DNA of 42,395 nt, from contig JANOZM010000011.1 in the NCBI GenBank assembly GCA_031429355.1, forward strand, positions 1 to 42,395, read 5' to 3'. Below are positions 18,119 to 26,167 of this stretch, one piece after another. Numbering within the stretch: position 1 is the stretch's first letter; every line of letters begins with the position of its first letter. A program made the position numbers and the translations under genes. Under the pieces are notes generated by a model that was not told the origin of the DNA, ran no database searches, and saw only the letters and a program-made list of their open reading frames with translations. This DNA is from JANOZM01 sp031429355. GTDB lineage: Bacteria > Pseudomonadota > Gammaproteobacteria > Burkholderiales > Burkholderiaceae_E.

Positions 18119-20512
18119 TTGATCGAATGTATTTATAGTTGCTTCGGACAGCATCAGGCTAAATTGCGTGCAGTAACGGTTAGCAGCTGTCGACGCGACC
18201 GTCCAAGTCACAGTGCCCATTCGACTTTCGCAAGAAACCTTGGGCTGGTTATATTAGCTTTGTGTTTTGCGCCGATAAGCGCTGGTCAATCGATCAATAT
18301 TGGTCAATCGAGCTACTTAACCGAACCGCGCTCTGGCGATGCCGCTCCACCTCCGTTGCGTGCGCGCGCCGAACAATTATCAAATGTTGCAGCCCAAACC
18401 AACCAGTGGTATTCGGCTCTACTGTTTTCAGAAAAACCTGAACCAATATACGCACAACCTTTAACCGTTCGGGCCACTTCTGTTGGGCTTGAATACGCAC
18501 TACCTCGCAAACAAGTCGTACCAACAGAACGTCGCGATACGGAAATTCACTACACCCACCAAAATGCGGCATTGCTTACGCCAACGGCTTTTGATACTGG
18601 CGTAACACAGCTTGCAGCCAGCAGTGATTGGGCAATTGATATTGAGTTAGGCAGCGCTCTAAAAACCGGACGAGGCGGAGCACTTGCAGAGCGTATGACC
18701 GCCACGGTTGCGCACGGCAGCCCCTATGTTTTTGTGCGGCTGTCTGTAGGTGATCTAAAGATCACTTTGCCTGAAAGCGGAGAACGAATTGAAGCCGCCG
18801 CAGATGCGCGCCGTCTAATTGTGCGCACCAGTGTTGGCACTTTTGCATTCTTTGCATCAGCAGGAACGAGATGGGAGCAAAGCGATACAAAAACTTGGTT
18901 TGCGCGCTTTCCTTCGGGCAAATCGTATTTGAGCGCGAGTGTTCTGCCTGATGAATTGCCGGCAACCCTTGCCCTACTGTCCAAACACGCTTTTGCCCAT
19001 TTGGTTGACACGAAAGTGCAATGGTCCTATGACCAAAGTCGCAGCCAAGTAACAGCGCTTTATCGAGCCAGTACCCGCATAGCGGAAGGGCCTGATCACG
19101 GCCCATTACTCGGCTTGTACCCCCATCATTGGCACGAGAATAGTTCAGTCAACGACAAGCTTGGTCCGGCTTACGATACGGTGCGCGGCAAAATTCGTTT
19201 ATTGGCAGCGGCGGAGTTTTCAGTTCAGCGGCGTTACTCTGGATTTGTTCCCTATTGGCCCGCAGTGGCGGGTGGTGAGCGGCGTAACGAACTCAACGAC
19301 CTAATGCGTAGCGAGCTGCGCAACGCCCGTCGCATGATGCTTGAAATTGGCAATGGAGCGTATTGGCAAGGCAAAGGCCTGCATCGCATCAGCAAACTCA
19401 TGGAGGTGTTTGAACAGCAAGGAGACCTAGCGGCTCGTGATCAACTGCTGACAATCATGAAAGAGCGCATCGAAGAGTGGTTCTCTGGAAAGAATCGCAA
19501 GACGTATTTTGCCTACGATGCTCGTGTAGGCACTTTGTTGGCTTACCCCGAAGAATACTTTAGTGTTCAGCAATTAAATGATCATCATTTTCATTACGGT
19601 TATTGGATTCGTGCAATGGCCGATATTGCACTACGCGACCCCGAGTGGGCCGCCGACACCCGTTGGGGTGGAATGGTGAAAATGATGGTGGCCGACATCG
19701 CCAATACCAAACGAGGCGCTTCGGACTTTCCATTTATACGAAATTTTGATCCCTATGAAGGACACTCTTGGGCCTCTGGCATTGCTTTGGGTCCACACGG
19801 TAATAATCAAGAGTCCTCATCAGAAGCCCTTAACGCTTGGGCCGCACTTATTTTGTGGGCTGAGATTCGAGGCGATAAAGCGTTGCGCGACTTGGGGGTG
19901 TACTTGTATTCGACCGAGGCTCAAGCAATTCGATATTATTGGTTCGATGTACATGGCATTGTGCTGGCACCAGAGTACAAAAATGTTGAAGTGAGCATGT
20001 TGTTTGGCGGAAAGTACTCGCACAATACTTGGTGGACTGACGAACCTCGACAAATAAAAGGCATCAACCTGTTGCCGGTAACTAGCGCGTCGGTGTACTT
20101 AGGGCGCGATCCCGAATATATTCAGCGCAGCCTGAGCACATTAAAGGGCGAAACCGAGGTTTACGAATCGCGCGGCCGACGCGCCAATCCACCCGATATT
20201 TGGCAGGATATTTTTGCAAAATATATGGCCCTTTCTGATCCTCAACTAGCCTTAAAACAGTGGAATCGCTGGGGCGCTGTCGAACTAGGCGATACGCGTA
20301 GCCACACCCTTCACTGGCTACTGAGTTTGCAGGAAATGGGGCGACCGGAGTTGTCCATTACTGCCAACGCTACGTTCTATTCTGTGTTTCGAAAACCGGA
20401 TGGGCAATTGACTTATTTAGCGTTTAATCCCAGTAGCCAACCCTTGATCGTTCAGTTTAGTAACGGCAAGGTTTTAACCGTGGCCCCAGGAAAATTATCT
20501 AAAGAAAACTAG
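18119..20512 (+). CDS. GH81 endo-beta-1,3-glucanase, secreted
   Basis: I favour the TTG at 18119 (about 797 residues), because GGGGAG lies 6 bases before it and the longer frame from 18011 would read through the operator. A hydrophobic signal segment (ARNLGLVILALCFAPISAGQS) sits about 45 residues in, so the true start may be later still. Family hallmarks are clear: NDHHFHYGYWI, HSWASGIALG and GNNQESSSEALNAWAAL, the last carrying the likely catalytic Glu. GH81 enzymes cut beta-1,3-glucans such as laminarin or curdlan internally with inversion. It probably acts outside the cell as the first step of this pathway. A LacI operator precedes it. Confidence 0.9.
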   Translation: MIECIYSCFGQHQAKLRAVTVSSCRRDRPSHSAHSTFARNLGLVILALCFAPISAGQSINIGQSSYLTEPRSGDAAPPPLRARAEQLSNVAAQTNQWYSALLFSEKPEPIYAQPLTVRATSVGLEYALPRKQVVPTERRDTEIHYTHQNAALLTPTAFDTGVTQLAASSDWAIDIELGSALKTGRGGALAERMTATVAHGSPYVFVRLSVGDLKITLPESGERIEAAADARRLIVRTSVGTFAFFASAGTRWEQSDTKTWFARFPSGKSYLSASVLPDELPATLALLSKHAFAHLVDTKVQWSYDQSRSQVTALYRASTRIAEGPDHGPLLGLYPHHWHENSSVNDKLGPAYDTVRGKIRLLAAAEFSVQRRYSGFVPYWPAVAGGERRNELNDLMRSELRNARRMMLEIGNGAYWQGKGLHRISKLMEVFEQQGDLAARDQLLTIMKERIEEWFSGKNRKTYFAYDARVGTLLAYPEEYFSVQQLNDHHFHYGYWIRAMADIALRDPEWAADTRWGGMVKMMVADIANTKRGASDFPFIRNFDPYEGHSWASGIALGPHGNNQESSSEALNAWAALILWAEIRGDKALRDLGVYLYSTEAQAIRYYWFDVHGIVLAPEYKNVEVSMLFGGKYSHNTWWTDEPRQIKGINLLPVTSASVYLGRDPEYIQRSLSTLKGETEVYESRGRRANPPDIWQDIFAKYMALSDPQLALKQWNRWGAVELGDTRSHTLHWLLSLQEMGRPELSITANATFYSVFRKPDGQLTYLAFNPSSQPLIVQFSNGKVLTVAPGKLSKEN

Positions 20513-20529
20513 CAATGCCGCAGCGTTAC

Positions 20530-20576
20530 TTGCTTTCGCGTTTTAATTGGGCTAAGCTCGCATGAAAGCGCTTTCA
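20530..20576 (+). promoter_or_regulatory. Promoter with LacI operator before the module lipoprotein gene
   Basis: TTGCTT (20530-20535), a 17-base spacer and TAAGCT (20553-20558) are followed at 20563-20576 by a perfect TGAAAGCGCTTTCA, that is, over the expected transcription start. The hexamers are moderate matches; the operator is exact. Confidence 0.65.
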
Positions 20577-20651
20577 TAAAAAAGCTTTTCTTAAAAAATA
20601 GCGTATCGAATAAAACAGTGGAACTAATTTAAGAACCAAAGGGAGATGAAA

Positions 20652-22715
20652 ATGAAGACCAATAAAAATCGTGCTCAGCTATCAGCTAGTTTGCTTTTGG
20701 CTGCAGCTATTATGGCTGGTTGCGGCGGCGGTGGAGATGCAACGGCACCACCTGTTGCCGGGCCTACACCTGTACCTGCGCCTACACCAGTACCTGCGCC
20801 TGTACCCGTACCTGCGCCAGCACCCGTACCTCCACCCGCGCCACCGGCCGATACCGTGGCGCCAACCGTTACCATTACGCATAACATTGCAACAGCAGTT
20901 GCGACGGGCGATCTGATTTTTACGTTTACGTTTAGCGAAAGCGTTGGCACTACGTTCACGGTCGACGATATTACTGTGACGTCCGGCACCAAAGGCACAT
21001 TCGCTATGGTTAGCGGCACCTCGGCCACTTTGGTCGTTAGCCCGACTGCCAATGCAAGTGGCTCGACCGCAGTAACAGTGGCTGCTGATAAATTTGCTGA
21101 TGCCGCTGGAAATACAAACTCAATTGCTGCAACCGCATCGCATCCATTTAATACCGTTGTGGCCGCCCCAACGACAACTCTGTTCACATTCGATGAAGCA
21201 GTTGCTGCTAGCCTCGCTGGCTTTGGCGGAGCGGACGACACGACTATTGCGACCGACCCCGCAAATATAAACAACAAAGTTGTCAAGATTCTTAAGTCAG
21301 CAACCGCTGAATTGTGGGCTGGTGCAACCATCGGCCAGTGTACCAACCGGACAGTGCCAGCACTGCCCTTTAGTACTGCAAATCAAACAATTTCAGTGCG
21401 TTTCAATTCACCAGATGCCAATACGCCAGTACGCTTGAAGGTTGAAAATGCAGGCGATTCAACCAAATCTGTAGAAACCGAAGCGATAGCTGCTACCGTC
21501 GGTTGGCAAACCTTGAGCTTCAATTTTGCTAACCACGTAACAGGCACCTCGCCGTTAAGTTTGGCGAATGTTTACAATAAAGTATCCATCTTCCCGAACT
21601 TTGGTAAAACCGGCGTACAAGCAGGTGGCGCAAAAACTTATTATGTCGATGACGTAAAGTTCGTTGGTTCTACATTTACGCCGACGTGCCCGGTACTTGC
21701 GACCATTAACTTTGACGAAGTCGCAGCACCAGCATTTACTGACTTCGGCGGCGCAGAAGGTTCATCTATAGCAGCCGACCCGACCAATAGCGGAAACAAA
21801 GTTGCTAAAGTGGTTAAGTCAGCCACCGCAGAACTTTGGGCGGGCACTACGGTATCGAACTTGGCCGGCTCAACGATTGCTCCAGTGACATTTACTGCGA
21901 CTAATAAAACAGTCACAGTCCGAGTGTATTCACCCGTAGCAAACATACCAGTGCGCTTAAAGGTCGAGAATGGTGCAAATGGTGCGTTGGCTAGTGAAAC
22001 CGAAGCGACAGTTACCCAAGCCAATACTTGGCAGACATTAACCTTCAATTTTGATAATCCAGCGTCTGGATCATCGGCTCCGAGCCTGACCACGGTTTAC
22101 AACAAAATGTCGATCTTTTTTGACTTTGGTAAAACAGGTGCGCAAGCTGGTGCCGCCAGAACGTATTACTACGACGATATCAACTACGTGCCAGGTACAC
22201 CACCCGTTACCGCTGTATCTACTTTGCCGATTACGTTTGACGTTGCAACGGTTACCTACACGATTACACCGTTTGGCAATTTGATTTCAGCGGCAGTGAC
22301 TGCAGACCCAGCAAACGCTGCGAACAAAGCCGTGAAAATTGAGAAAGGCAGCGGTGCTGAAACTTGGGCTGGCGCTACGATTTCAACTGGCCCTAATCTG
22401 TCAATTGCTACAGTCGGGTTTACCTCGACTCGACAAAAAATGTCGATGCGTGTGTATTCGCCTGCTGCGGGTATTCGGATTCGCATGAAACTTGAGGACG
22501 CATTGGACAACACGCGTTCAGTAGAGACAGAAGCCGTTACCACTGCTGCGAATACTTGGGAAGTGTTGGTGTTTGACTTTGCGACTCAGGCTCCAGGTAC
22601 GGCGGCATTGAATCTAAGCTTCACCTACAACAAAGTATCAATCTTCGCTGACTTTGCAACCGTGCCAAGCACAACACGAACTTACTATTTTGATGACCTG
22701 GTATTTATGCCTTAA
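20652..22715 (+). CDS. Lipoprotein with Ig-like domain and three repeated carbohydrate-binding-like modules
   Basis: About 687 residues from the second of two in-frame ATGs, which has GGGAG at proper spacing. The signal ends IMAGCGGGG with the lipobox Cys at 24. A Pro-rich linker (repeated PVPAP) leads to an Ig-like domain of about 95 residues (DTVAPTVTITHN ... AADKFADAAGNTN). Three homologous modules of about 160-175 residues follow. Each starts with a strand like TFDEA, contains ADPAN..NK..K..KS.TAE.WAGATI, then VRLKVEN and VETEA, and ends YY.DD. No catalytic signature is seen. A surface glucan-binding protein is the likely role, by its place in the regulon. Exact family not recognised. Confidence 0.8.
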   Translation: MKTNKNRAQLSASLLLAAAIMAGCGGGGDATAPPVAGPTPVPAPTPVPAPVPVPAPAPVPPPAPPADTVAPTVTITHNIATAVATGDLIFTFTFSESVGTTFTVDDITVTSGTKGTFAMVSGTSATLVVSPTANASGSTAVTVAADKFADAAGNTNSIAATASHPFNTVVAAPTTTLFTFDEAVAASLAGFGGADDTTIATDPANINNKVVKILKSATAELWAGATIGQCTNRTVPALPFSTANQTISVRFNSPDANTPVRLKVENAGDSTKSVETEAIAATVGWQTLSFNFANHVTGTSPLSLANVYNKVSIFPNFGKTGVQAGGAKTYYVDDVKFVGSTFTPTCPVLATINFDEVAAPAFTDFGGAEGSSIAADPTNSGNKVAKVVKSATAELWAGTTVSNLAGSTIAPVTFTATNKTVTVRVYSPVANIPVRLKVENGANGALASETEATVTQANTWQTLTFNFDNPASGSSAPSLTTVYNKMSIFFDFGKTGAQAGAARTYYYDDINYVPGTPPVTAVSTLPITFDVATVTYTITPFGNLISAAVTADPANAANKAVKIEKGSGAETWAGATISTGPNLSIATVGFTSTRQKMSMRVYSPAAGIRIRMKLEDALDNTRSVETEAVTTAANTWEVLVFDFATQAPGTAALNLSFTYNKVSIFADFATVPSTTRTYYFDDLVFMP

Positions 22716-22748
22716 CCACTAGTCGTAAAGTCTGTTGCTCTAAAAAAT

Positions 22749-22770
22749 CGCGAGCCTTTTGAGGCTCGCG
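22749..22770. terminator. Bidirectional-looking hairpin terminator before glk
   Basis: A perfect 8-bp stem CGCGAGCC / GGCTCGCG with a 6-base loop. On the minus strand it runs into ATTTTTT, a good T-tract; on the plus strand TTCATTT follows. It lies about 33 bases after the module lipoprotein stop and probably ends that transcript, while also shielding it from antisense transcription. Confidence 0.65.
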
Positions 22771-22795
22771 TTCATTTGAACGAACGAAACGAGAA

Positions 22796-23791
22796 ATGAA
22801 TCCTTCGAATTGCTATCCGCGCTTGTTAGGCGATATTGGCGGCACTAATGCGCGCTTTGCTTGGCAAGAATCCGCAGGTGCAGCGTTGACTAACCTCGTG
22901 ACTTTGTTAGGTCGGGACTATACAACCATTGACGCGGCGGTGCAGTCTTATTTAACGACGATTGGCAAACATCCCCGTTGGGCTGCATTTGGCATTGCTA
23001 ATCCAATTACAGGTGATTTCATAAAAATGACCAACCATCACTGGTCTTTTTCGATCCAGCAATTACAATCAAGCTTGGATTTTGAAGAGCTAGTTGTAGT
23101 CAACGATTTCACCGCGTTGGCCTTGTCATTGCCAAAATTAAGAGCAACTGATGTACGCCAAATTGGTCGAGGGTTAGCGGTACCCGATGGGCCAATTGCG
23201 GTTATCGGACCAGGTACTGGGTTAGGCGTTTCTGGTTTGTTATGCGGGGAAGATGGAACGCGCATTCCCATTGAGGGCGAGGGTGGTCACGTTACTTTAG
23301 CGGTTCACGACAAGCTTGAGTTCGACGTGATTCAATTTCTCCAAAAACGTTTCTCACATGTCTCTGCAGAGCGTGTGTTGTCAGGACCGGGCCTTGTAAA
23401 CATCTATGAAGCACTTTGCGCGCTGAGCGGTCAAAAGACGATTTACGAAAACTCTGCACAGATAGTTCAAGGGGTTCAAAATCAAAAAGATCCAATTGGG
23501 GCACAAACACTTCAGTTGTTCTTTGGATTCCTAGGCTCCACTGCGGGCAATCTTGCCTTAACTTTGGGTGCGCACGGCGGGGTGTATTTGGGCGGAGGAA
23601 TTTTGCCTCAATTAATCGAAAGCTTAACAGCGTCGACGTTTCGCGAAAAGTTCGAGTCCAAAGGGCGCTTTAACGAATACTTGGCTCGCATTCCTACTTT
23701 TGTTATTACAAGTACGGTATCTCCAGCACTCGTAGGCGCATCTGAGGCTTTAGATCAGCGCTTGCTTAGACTTTCTGCTGCAGTGGCTTAA
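22796..23791 (+). CDS. glk: Glucokinase
   Basis: 331 residues, the usual length of bacterial Glk. It makes glucose 6-phosphate from ATP and free glucose in the cytoplasm. The ATP-binding block LLGDIGGTNARFAWQ is at about residues 11-25. NDFTALALSLP (catalytic Asp region), VIGPGTGLGVSGLL and EGEGGHVTL are all present. The ribosome site is weak. It closes the glucan locus: glucose set free by the GH1 enzyme needs a kinase when uptake is by an ABC importer rather than a PTS. A hairpin separates it from the preceding gene, so it may have its own promoter. Confidence 0.94.
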   Translation: MNPSNCYPRLLGDIGGTNARFAWQESAGAALTNLVTLLGRDYTTIDAAVQSYLTTIGKHPRWAAFGIANPITGDFIKMTNHHWSFSIQQLQSSLDFEELVVVNDFTALALSLPKLRATDVRQIGRGLAVPDGPIAVIGPGTGLGVSGLLCGEDGTRIPIEGEGGHVTLAVHDKLEFDVIQFLQKRFSHVSAERVLSGPGLVNIYEALCALSGQKTIYENSAQIVQGVQNQKDPIGAQTLQLFFGFLGSTAGNLALTLGAHGGVYLGGGILPQLIESLTASTFREKFESKGRFNEYLARIPTFVITSTVSPALVGASEALDQRLLRLSAAVA

Positions 23792-23816
23792 GTGCTGATC
23801 TACGACTGCGATCAAC

Positions 23817-24335
23817 TTAAGGATTTAGTTTTAAAATTTTGGTTAGTTTGAACCTTGTGAAGTCTTCATCAAACGTCACAAGTCGTGTGCCAGACGATTC
23901 TGAAAGTGCGGCCAGATAAGCATCGGTACAGTACCGATTGGGTAAGTTACCGATGTTTAAAAAGCCTCTTAAGATTTCATCGGTTGATTCGTTATCGGCC
24001 AGCAAACCAATGCCGGGGACAGCGAGAAAGTTCTGATAGACCACGTTTGCTTGCGCTAATGTCAAAACCCCTTTGCCCATCACTTTAGGTTGAGCGAGCA
24101 AACGAATTAAACCAAGCATGGTCACACGGCAAAACCAAAGGCCGCGCTCCGCTATTGGATTCGCTTGTAATGCCTGCCAATAGGCCTTAGCAACGGCGTG
24201 ATGTGGATGTTCTTCGACGGCTAAGGCCAACCACACATTAATGTCCGGAATATCCCCATTAACGAAATGCGAGCGCTGGAGCCAGTCAAGCTTTGCAGGT
24301 TCCTGCACCGATAATGGTTTGCCTCTGACGTTCAA
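23817..24335 (-). CDS. PIN-domain toxin (VapC-like)
   Basis: Up to 172 residues from a TTG at 24335; the PIN core (DINVWLALAVEEHPHH) begins near residue 32, so the true start may be later. The acidic residues expected for a PIN ribonuclease are visible: Asp in PDINVWLA, Asp in TDAYLAALS and Asp in LVTFDEDF. Toxins of this family cleave tRNA or rRNA. The antitoxin gene ends 9 bases upstream on the same strand. This pair (23.8-24.6 kb) is the leftmost unit of the toxin-antitoxin cluster and converges on glk. Confidence 0.85.
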   Translation of the reverse strand: MNVRGKPLSVQEPAKLDWLQRSHFVNGDIPDINVWLALAVEEHPHHAVAKAYWQALQANPIAERGLWFCRVTMLGLIRLLAQPKVMGKGVLTLAQANVVYQNFLAVPGIGLLADNESTDEILRGFLNIGNLPNRYCTDAYLAALSESSGTRLVTFDEDFTRFKLTKILKLNP

Positions 24336-24344
24336 TACCGGCCA

Positions 24345-24581
24345 CTATTCATCGAGGTAGTCGCTTAATTGCGCATTGCTTAACTGCGTTGCGTTTAACG
24401 CCATTGCGACACCTAGCTTAATGCTGGGCAATTTTGTTGCAGGTACGTCAGCGATAGCGGGTACTAGCAAACCTTTTTCGACTAACCCAACAACCAGATC
24501 GCGCAAAGTGCTGCCCTGCATCGCAGCGCGGGCTTTTAAATGTCGGAAAAGAGGATCTGGGATATCTAATGTGGTACGCAT
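24345..24581 (-). CDS. Ribbon-helix-helix antitoxin (VapB/CopG-like)
   Basis: 78 residues. The N-terminus MRTTLDIPDPLFRHLKARAAMQGSTLRDLVVGLVEKGL is a typical ribbon-helix-helix DNA-binding module, followed by a short tail (DYLDE end) that would neutralise the toxin. It precedes the PIN toxin gene in a two-gene operon. An 8-bp inverted repeat spans its start codon, a likely autoregulatory site. Confidence 0.85.
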   Translation of the reverse strand: MRTTLDIPDPLFRHLKARAAMQGSTLRDLVVGLVEKGLLVPAIADVPATKLPSIKLGVAMALNATQLSNAQLSDYLDE

Positions 24582-24605
24582 CTTTGCATATTAACATAAA
24601 GATGC
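24578..24605. promoter_or_regulatory. Palindrome over the VapB-like start, probable autoregulatory operator
   Basis: Perfect inverted repeat GCATCTTT / AAAGATGC with 12 AT-rich bases between. The antitoxin start codon (24579-24581) lies within the left arm, so binding would block initiation. Confidence 0.5.
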
Positions 24606-24626
24606 GCACGAGAGTTCACCTACAAA

Positions 24627-24714
24627 GGCAGGAACGATTAAACATACTCATTCGCTCAGACATCGGGGCGAAGCCCCGAAACTCGCTCGGTGAGTATGTT
24701 TAATCGTTCCTGCC
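24627..24714. repeat. 88-bp palindromic element, copy 1
   Basis: Perfect 24-bp inverted ends beginning GGCAGGAACGATTAAAC enclose a 40-base asymmetric core. The core itself holds a 7-bp hairpin TCGGGGC-GAA-GCCCCGA. The sequence is identical to copies at 26898-26985 and, in opposite orientation, 29737-29824. It is flanked by AAA on the left and GCT on the right, as the other copies are. No obvious target-site duplication. On its right lie a terminator remnant and a short rpoC fragment. Confidence 0.95.
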
Positions 24715-24726
24715 GCTGCCACAATA

Positions 24727-24806
24727 AAAAAAGCATCGGCCAAATTAATTCAGTCGAGGCTTCTTTAAAAACATTATCTTGTCTTTTGGATTTAAGAACT
24801 CATGGA
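24727..24806 (-). pseudogene. Terminator remnant and short rpoC 3' fragment (psi-A)
   Basis: Bases 24727-24762 resemble the rpoC terminator region (A-tract, AAGC, then a loop with TTAATTCAG and GAGGCTTC). Bases 24774-24803 match rpoC near 30538-30565 almost exactly (the TTGTCTTTTGG.ATTTAAGAACTCATG stretch with one or two changes). Homology stops there. It encodes nothing. It has the same order as the larger fragments psi-B and psi-C: palindrome, terminator, rpoC piece. Confidence 0.7.
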
Positions 24807-24832
24807 CGCAATCAACCGCAAATTTAAACGCC

Positions 24833-25144
24833 TCAACGCAGCCTGTCTTTGAGCCTTTCCATCAGGTTCATATTTTGATGCAGTATGGCAAGGATGACGG
24901 GTGGTTCGCCTTCTCGATGCGCGCAAAAAACATAATGCTTGCCACAAGCTGCCATGCGTAAGTTAGGAAGGACGAAACTCATGTCTTTAAAAAAACCCTC
25001 TCCTTTGGCAAGTGCGTTGACGCTTTTCTCCAAATCGCCAATGTAGGCTCGTCGTTGCGCTTCGCCCCATGTTTTTGATGTGTATTTGGCGATGTCTCGA
25101 AGGTCATCAGCGGCACCTTTGCTAACAACATAAGAGCGCTTCAA
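24833..25144 (-). CDS. RelE/ParE-family toxin
   Basis: 103 residues with the ParE/RelE fold pattern: SYVVSKGAADDLRDIAKYTSKTWGEAQRRAYIGDLEKSVNALA (two helices), then MRMAACGKHYVFCAH-like beta strands and VILAILHQNMNLMERLKDRL, the usual C-terminal end. Its start overlaps the antitoxin stop by 4 bases. ParE-type members inhibit gyrase and RelE-type members cut mRNA on the ribosome; the sequence looks closer to ParE. Confidence 0.88.
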   Translation of the reverse strand: MKRSYVVSKGAADDLRDIAKYTSKTWGEAQRRAYIGDLEKSVNALAKGEGFFKDMSFVLPNLRMAACGKHYVFCAHREGEPPVILAILHQNMNLMERLKDRLR

Positions 25145-25395
25145 ACAATACCGCCGACTTTCAAAGCGTCCTCTGCAATCTCGCTCAGCGATTGGTTAAG
25201 CACTTCACCCCGCGAAGCTTCAGCCATGCGCTGCTCAAGAAGAACTCGAAGCTCACCTAAGGCCCGCTCTTCATCCAACGGTGAAGAAAACAGGCGTTCA
25301 ATGGCATATTCTTTGATGGTTTTTCCCTGAATTGCGGCCATAGCCTTAATGCTTTGATGTTGCTGATCGGTGATATCGATAGTTAATCGGCTCAT
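25141..25395 (-). CDS. ParD-like antitoxin
   Basis: 84 residues. The start MSRLTIDITDQQHQSIKAMAAIQGKTIKEYAIERLF fits a ribbon-helix-helix or related ParD/StbD antitoxin DNA-binding module. An acidic, helical tail follows (EERALGELRVLLEQRMAEA). It is first in a two-gene operon with the ParE-like toxin. A 22-base palindrome lies 22 bases upstream of the start. Confidence 0.85.
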   Translation of the reverse strand: MSRLTIDITDQQHQSIKAMAAIQGKTIKEYAIERLFSSPLDEERALGELRVLLEQRMAEASRGEVLNQSLSEIAEDALKVGGIV

Positions 25396-25416
25396 ATGAT
25401 GATTCCTCTTTTACCT

Positions 25417-25438
25417 CCCACATTACCACAAATGTGGG
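25417..25438. promoter_or_regulatory. Palindromic operator of the parDE-like operon
   Basis: Perfect 8-bp inverted repeat CCCACATT / AATGTGGG with 6 bases between, just upstream of the antitoxin start. Position and symmetry fit an autoregulatory site. Confidence 0.6.
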
Positions 25439-25655
25439 TTTGTAGAGACAAGGGGTGGGTAGAACAGCATCAACCTTAAAAGTGCGAATCCTCCAAAATA
25501 CGTTGCTGTCAAAAAGGATTCGAAACGGCTTAAATTCGTCAGACCTTGTTTAATGCGGATAGTTACTTTACTTTGGTACTTCTTAAATTCATCGCGCATG
25601 CCTAAATTTCGTTCACACTCTTTTACTGTTCACGTTACGTAAACATCCTTACAAG

Positions 25656-25925
25656 ATGAACGCAATAGAATTGTATAGCTCTAAATATAAAGATATTTTT
25701 GATCAGGCGATAAAGGCGCTTAGGCAAACGGCTGGACTGGATCTTGAAGTTATTGAGTACACGCCAACAACAATACACGCGCATGCAAACACGCCCATCA
25801 AAATCATGTATGACAACAAAATTTACGATTTTGGTAATTTGGAAACGGCAAAATTAATTGACGACAAGCAGATCAAACATGCAATTCATCAATTCCATCA
25901 AGCAAGTGGACATGCTTACCGCTGA
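25656..25925 (+). CDS. Small hypothetical protein
   Basis: 89 residues (MNAIELYSSKYKDIFDQAIKALRQTAGLDLEVIEYTPTTIH ... HQFHQASGHAYR). I do not recognise the family. There is no signal peptide or membrane segment; helix-strand alternation suggests a small globular protein. It lies between the parDE-like pair and the AbrB/PIN pair, on the strand of the latter. A second short frame (25879-26022, 47 codons) overlaps its end and continues without a gap, so this could be a small two-gene cargo or a frameshifted remnant. Confidence 0.45.
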   Translation: MNAIELYSSKYKDIFDQAIKALRQTAGLDLEVIEYTPTTIHAHANTPIKIMYDNKIYDFGNLETAKLIDDKQIKHAIHQFHQASGHAYR

Positions 25926-26022
25926 GGTTGCAAGTGAAATCGATAAAGCAAGTAATGGTTTAGGTTTAAAACTACTACTAGTTGGTGTACAAGCAAAACT
26001 TGGTTGCCACTGGCAAATTTAG
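25879..26022 (+). CDS. Very small ORF overlapping the preceding hypothetical gene
   Basis: 47 codons, MQFINSIKQVDMLTAEVASEIDKASNGLGLKLLL..., overlapping the 25656 gene by about 47 bases in another frame. No family recognised and no clear ribosome site. It may be the downstream part of a gene broken by frameshift. Confidence 0.2.
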   Translation: MQFINSIKQVDMLTAEVASEIDKASNGLGLKLLLVGVQAKLGCHWQI

Positions 26023-26066
26023 AGAATCACTCAAACGCAAGCAGAGATTGCGCTTTAAATCCTTAC

Positions 26067-26124
26067 TTGGAAGAAACACCATGCCGCCGGCATCCTGGAT
26101 CTGTATTCGCAGCACCAATTGACG
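26067..26124 (-). pseudogene. Strongly decayed rpoC fragment (psi-A')
   Basis: Bases 26068-26124 align without gaps to rpoC around 30290-30346 with 43 of 57 bases identical by hand count. The minus-strand translation reads RQLVLRIQIQDAGGMVFLP against native RQMLRRVQIEDAGGTAFIP. The protein-level match with conservative changes makes chance unlikely. No reading frame of use remains. It sits just before the AbrB/PIN pair and is the most diverged rpoC piece in the cluster. Confidence 0.5.
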
Positions 26125-26167
26125 GTATTACAATTCTAAGTAATACTTTGGCATTACCGAAATCACT

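Noticed and set aside
20675..21346. A 223-codon minus-strand ORF inside the module lipoprotein gene
   Set aside because: It is a mirror of the Ala/Thr/Pro-rich coding sequence on the other strand; the plus-strand gene has signal, repeats and a ribosome site.
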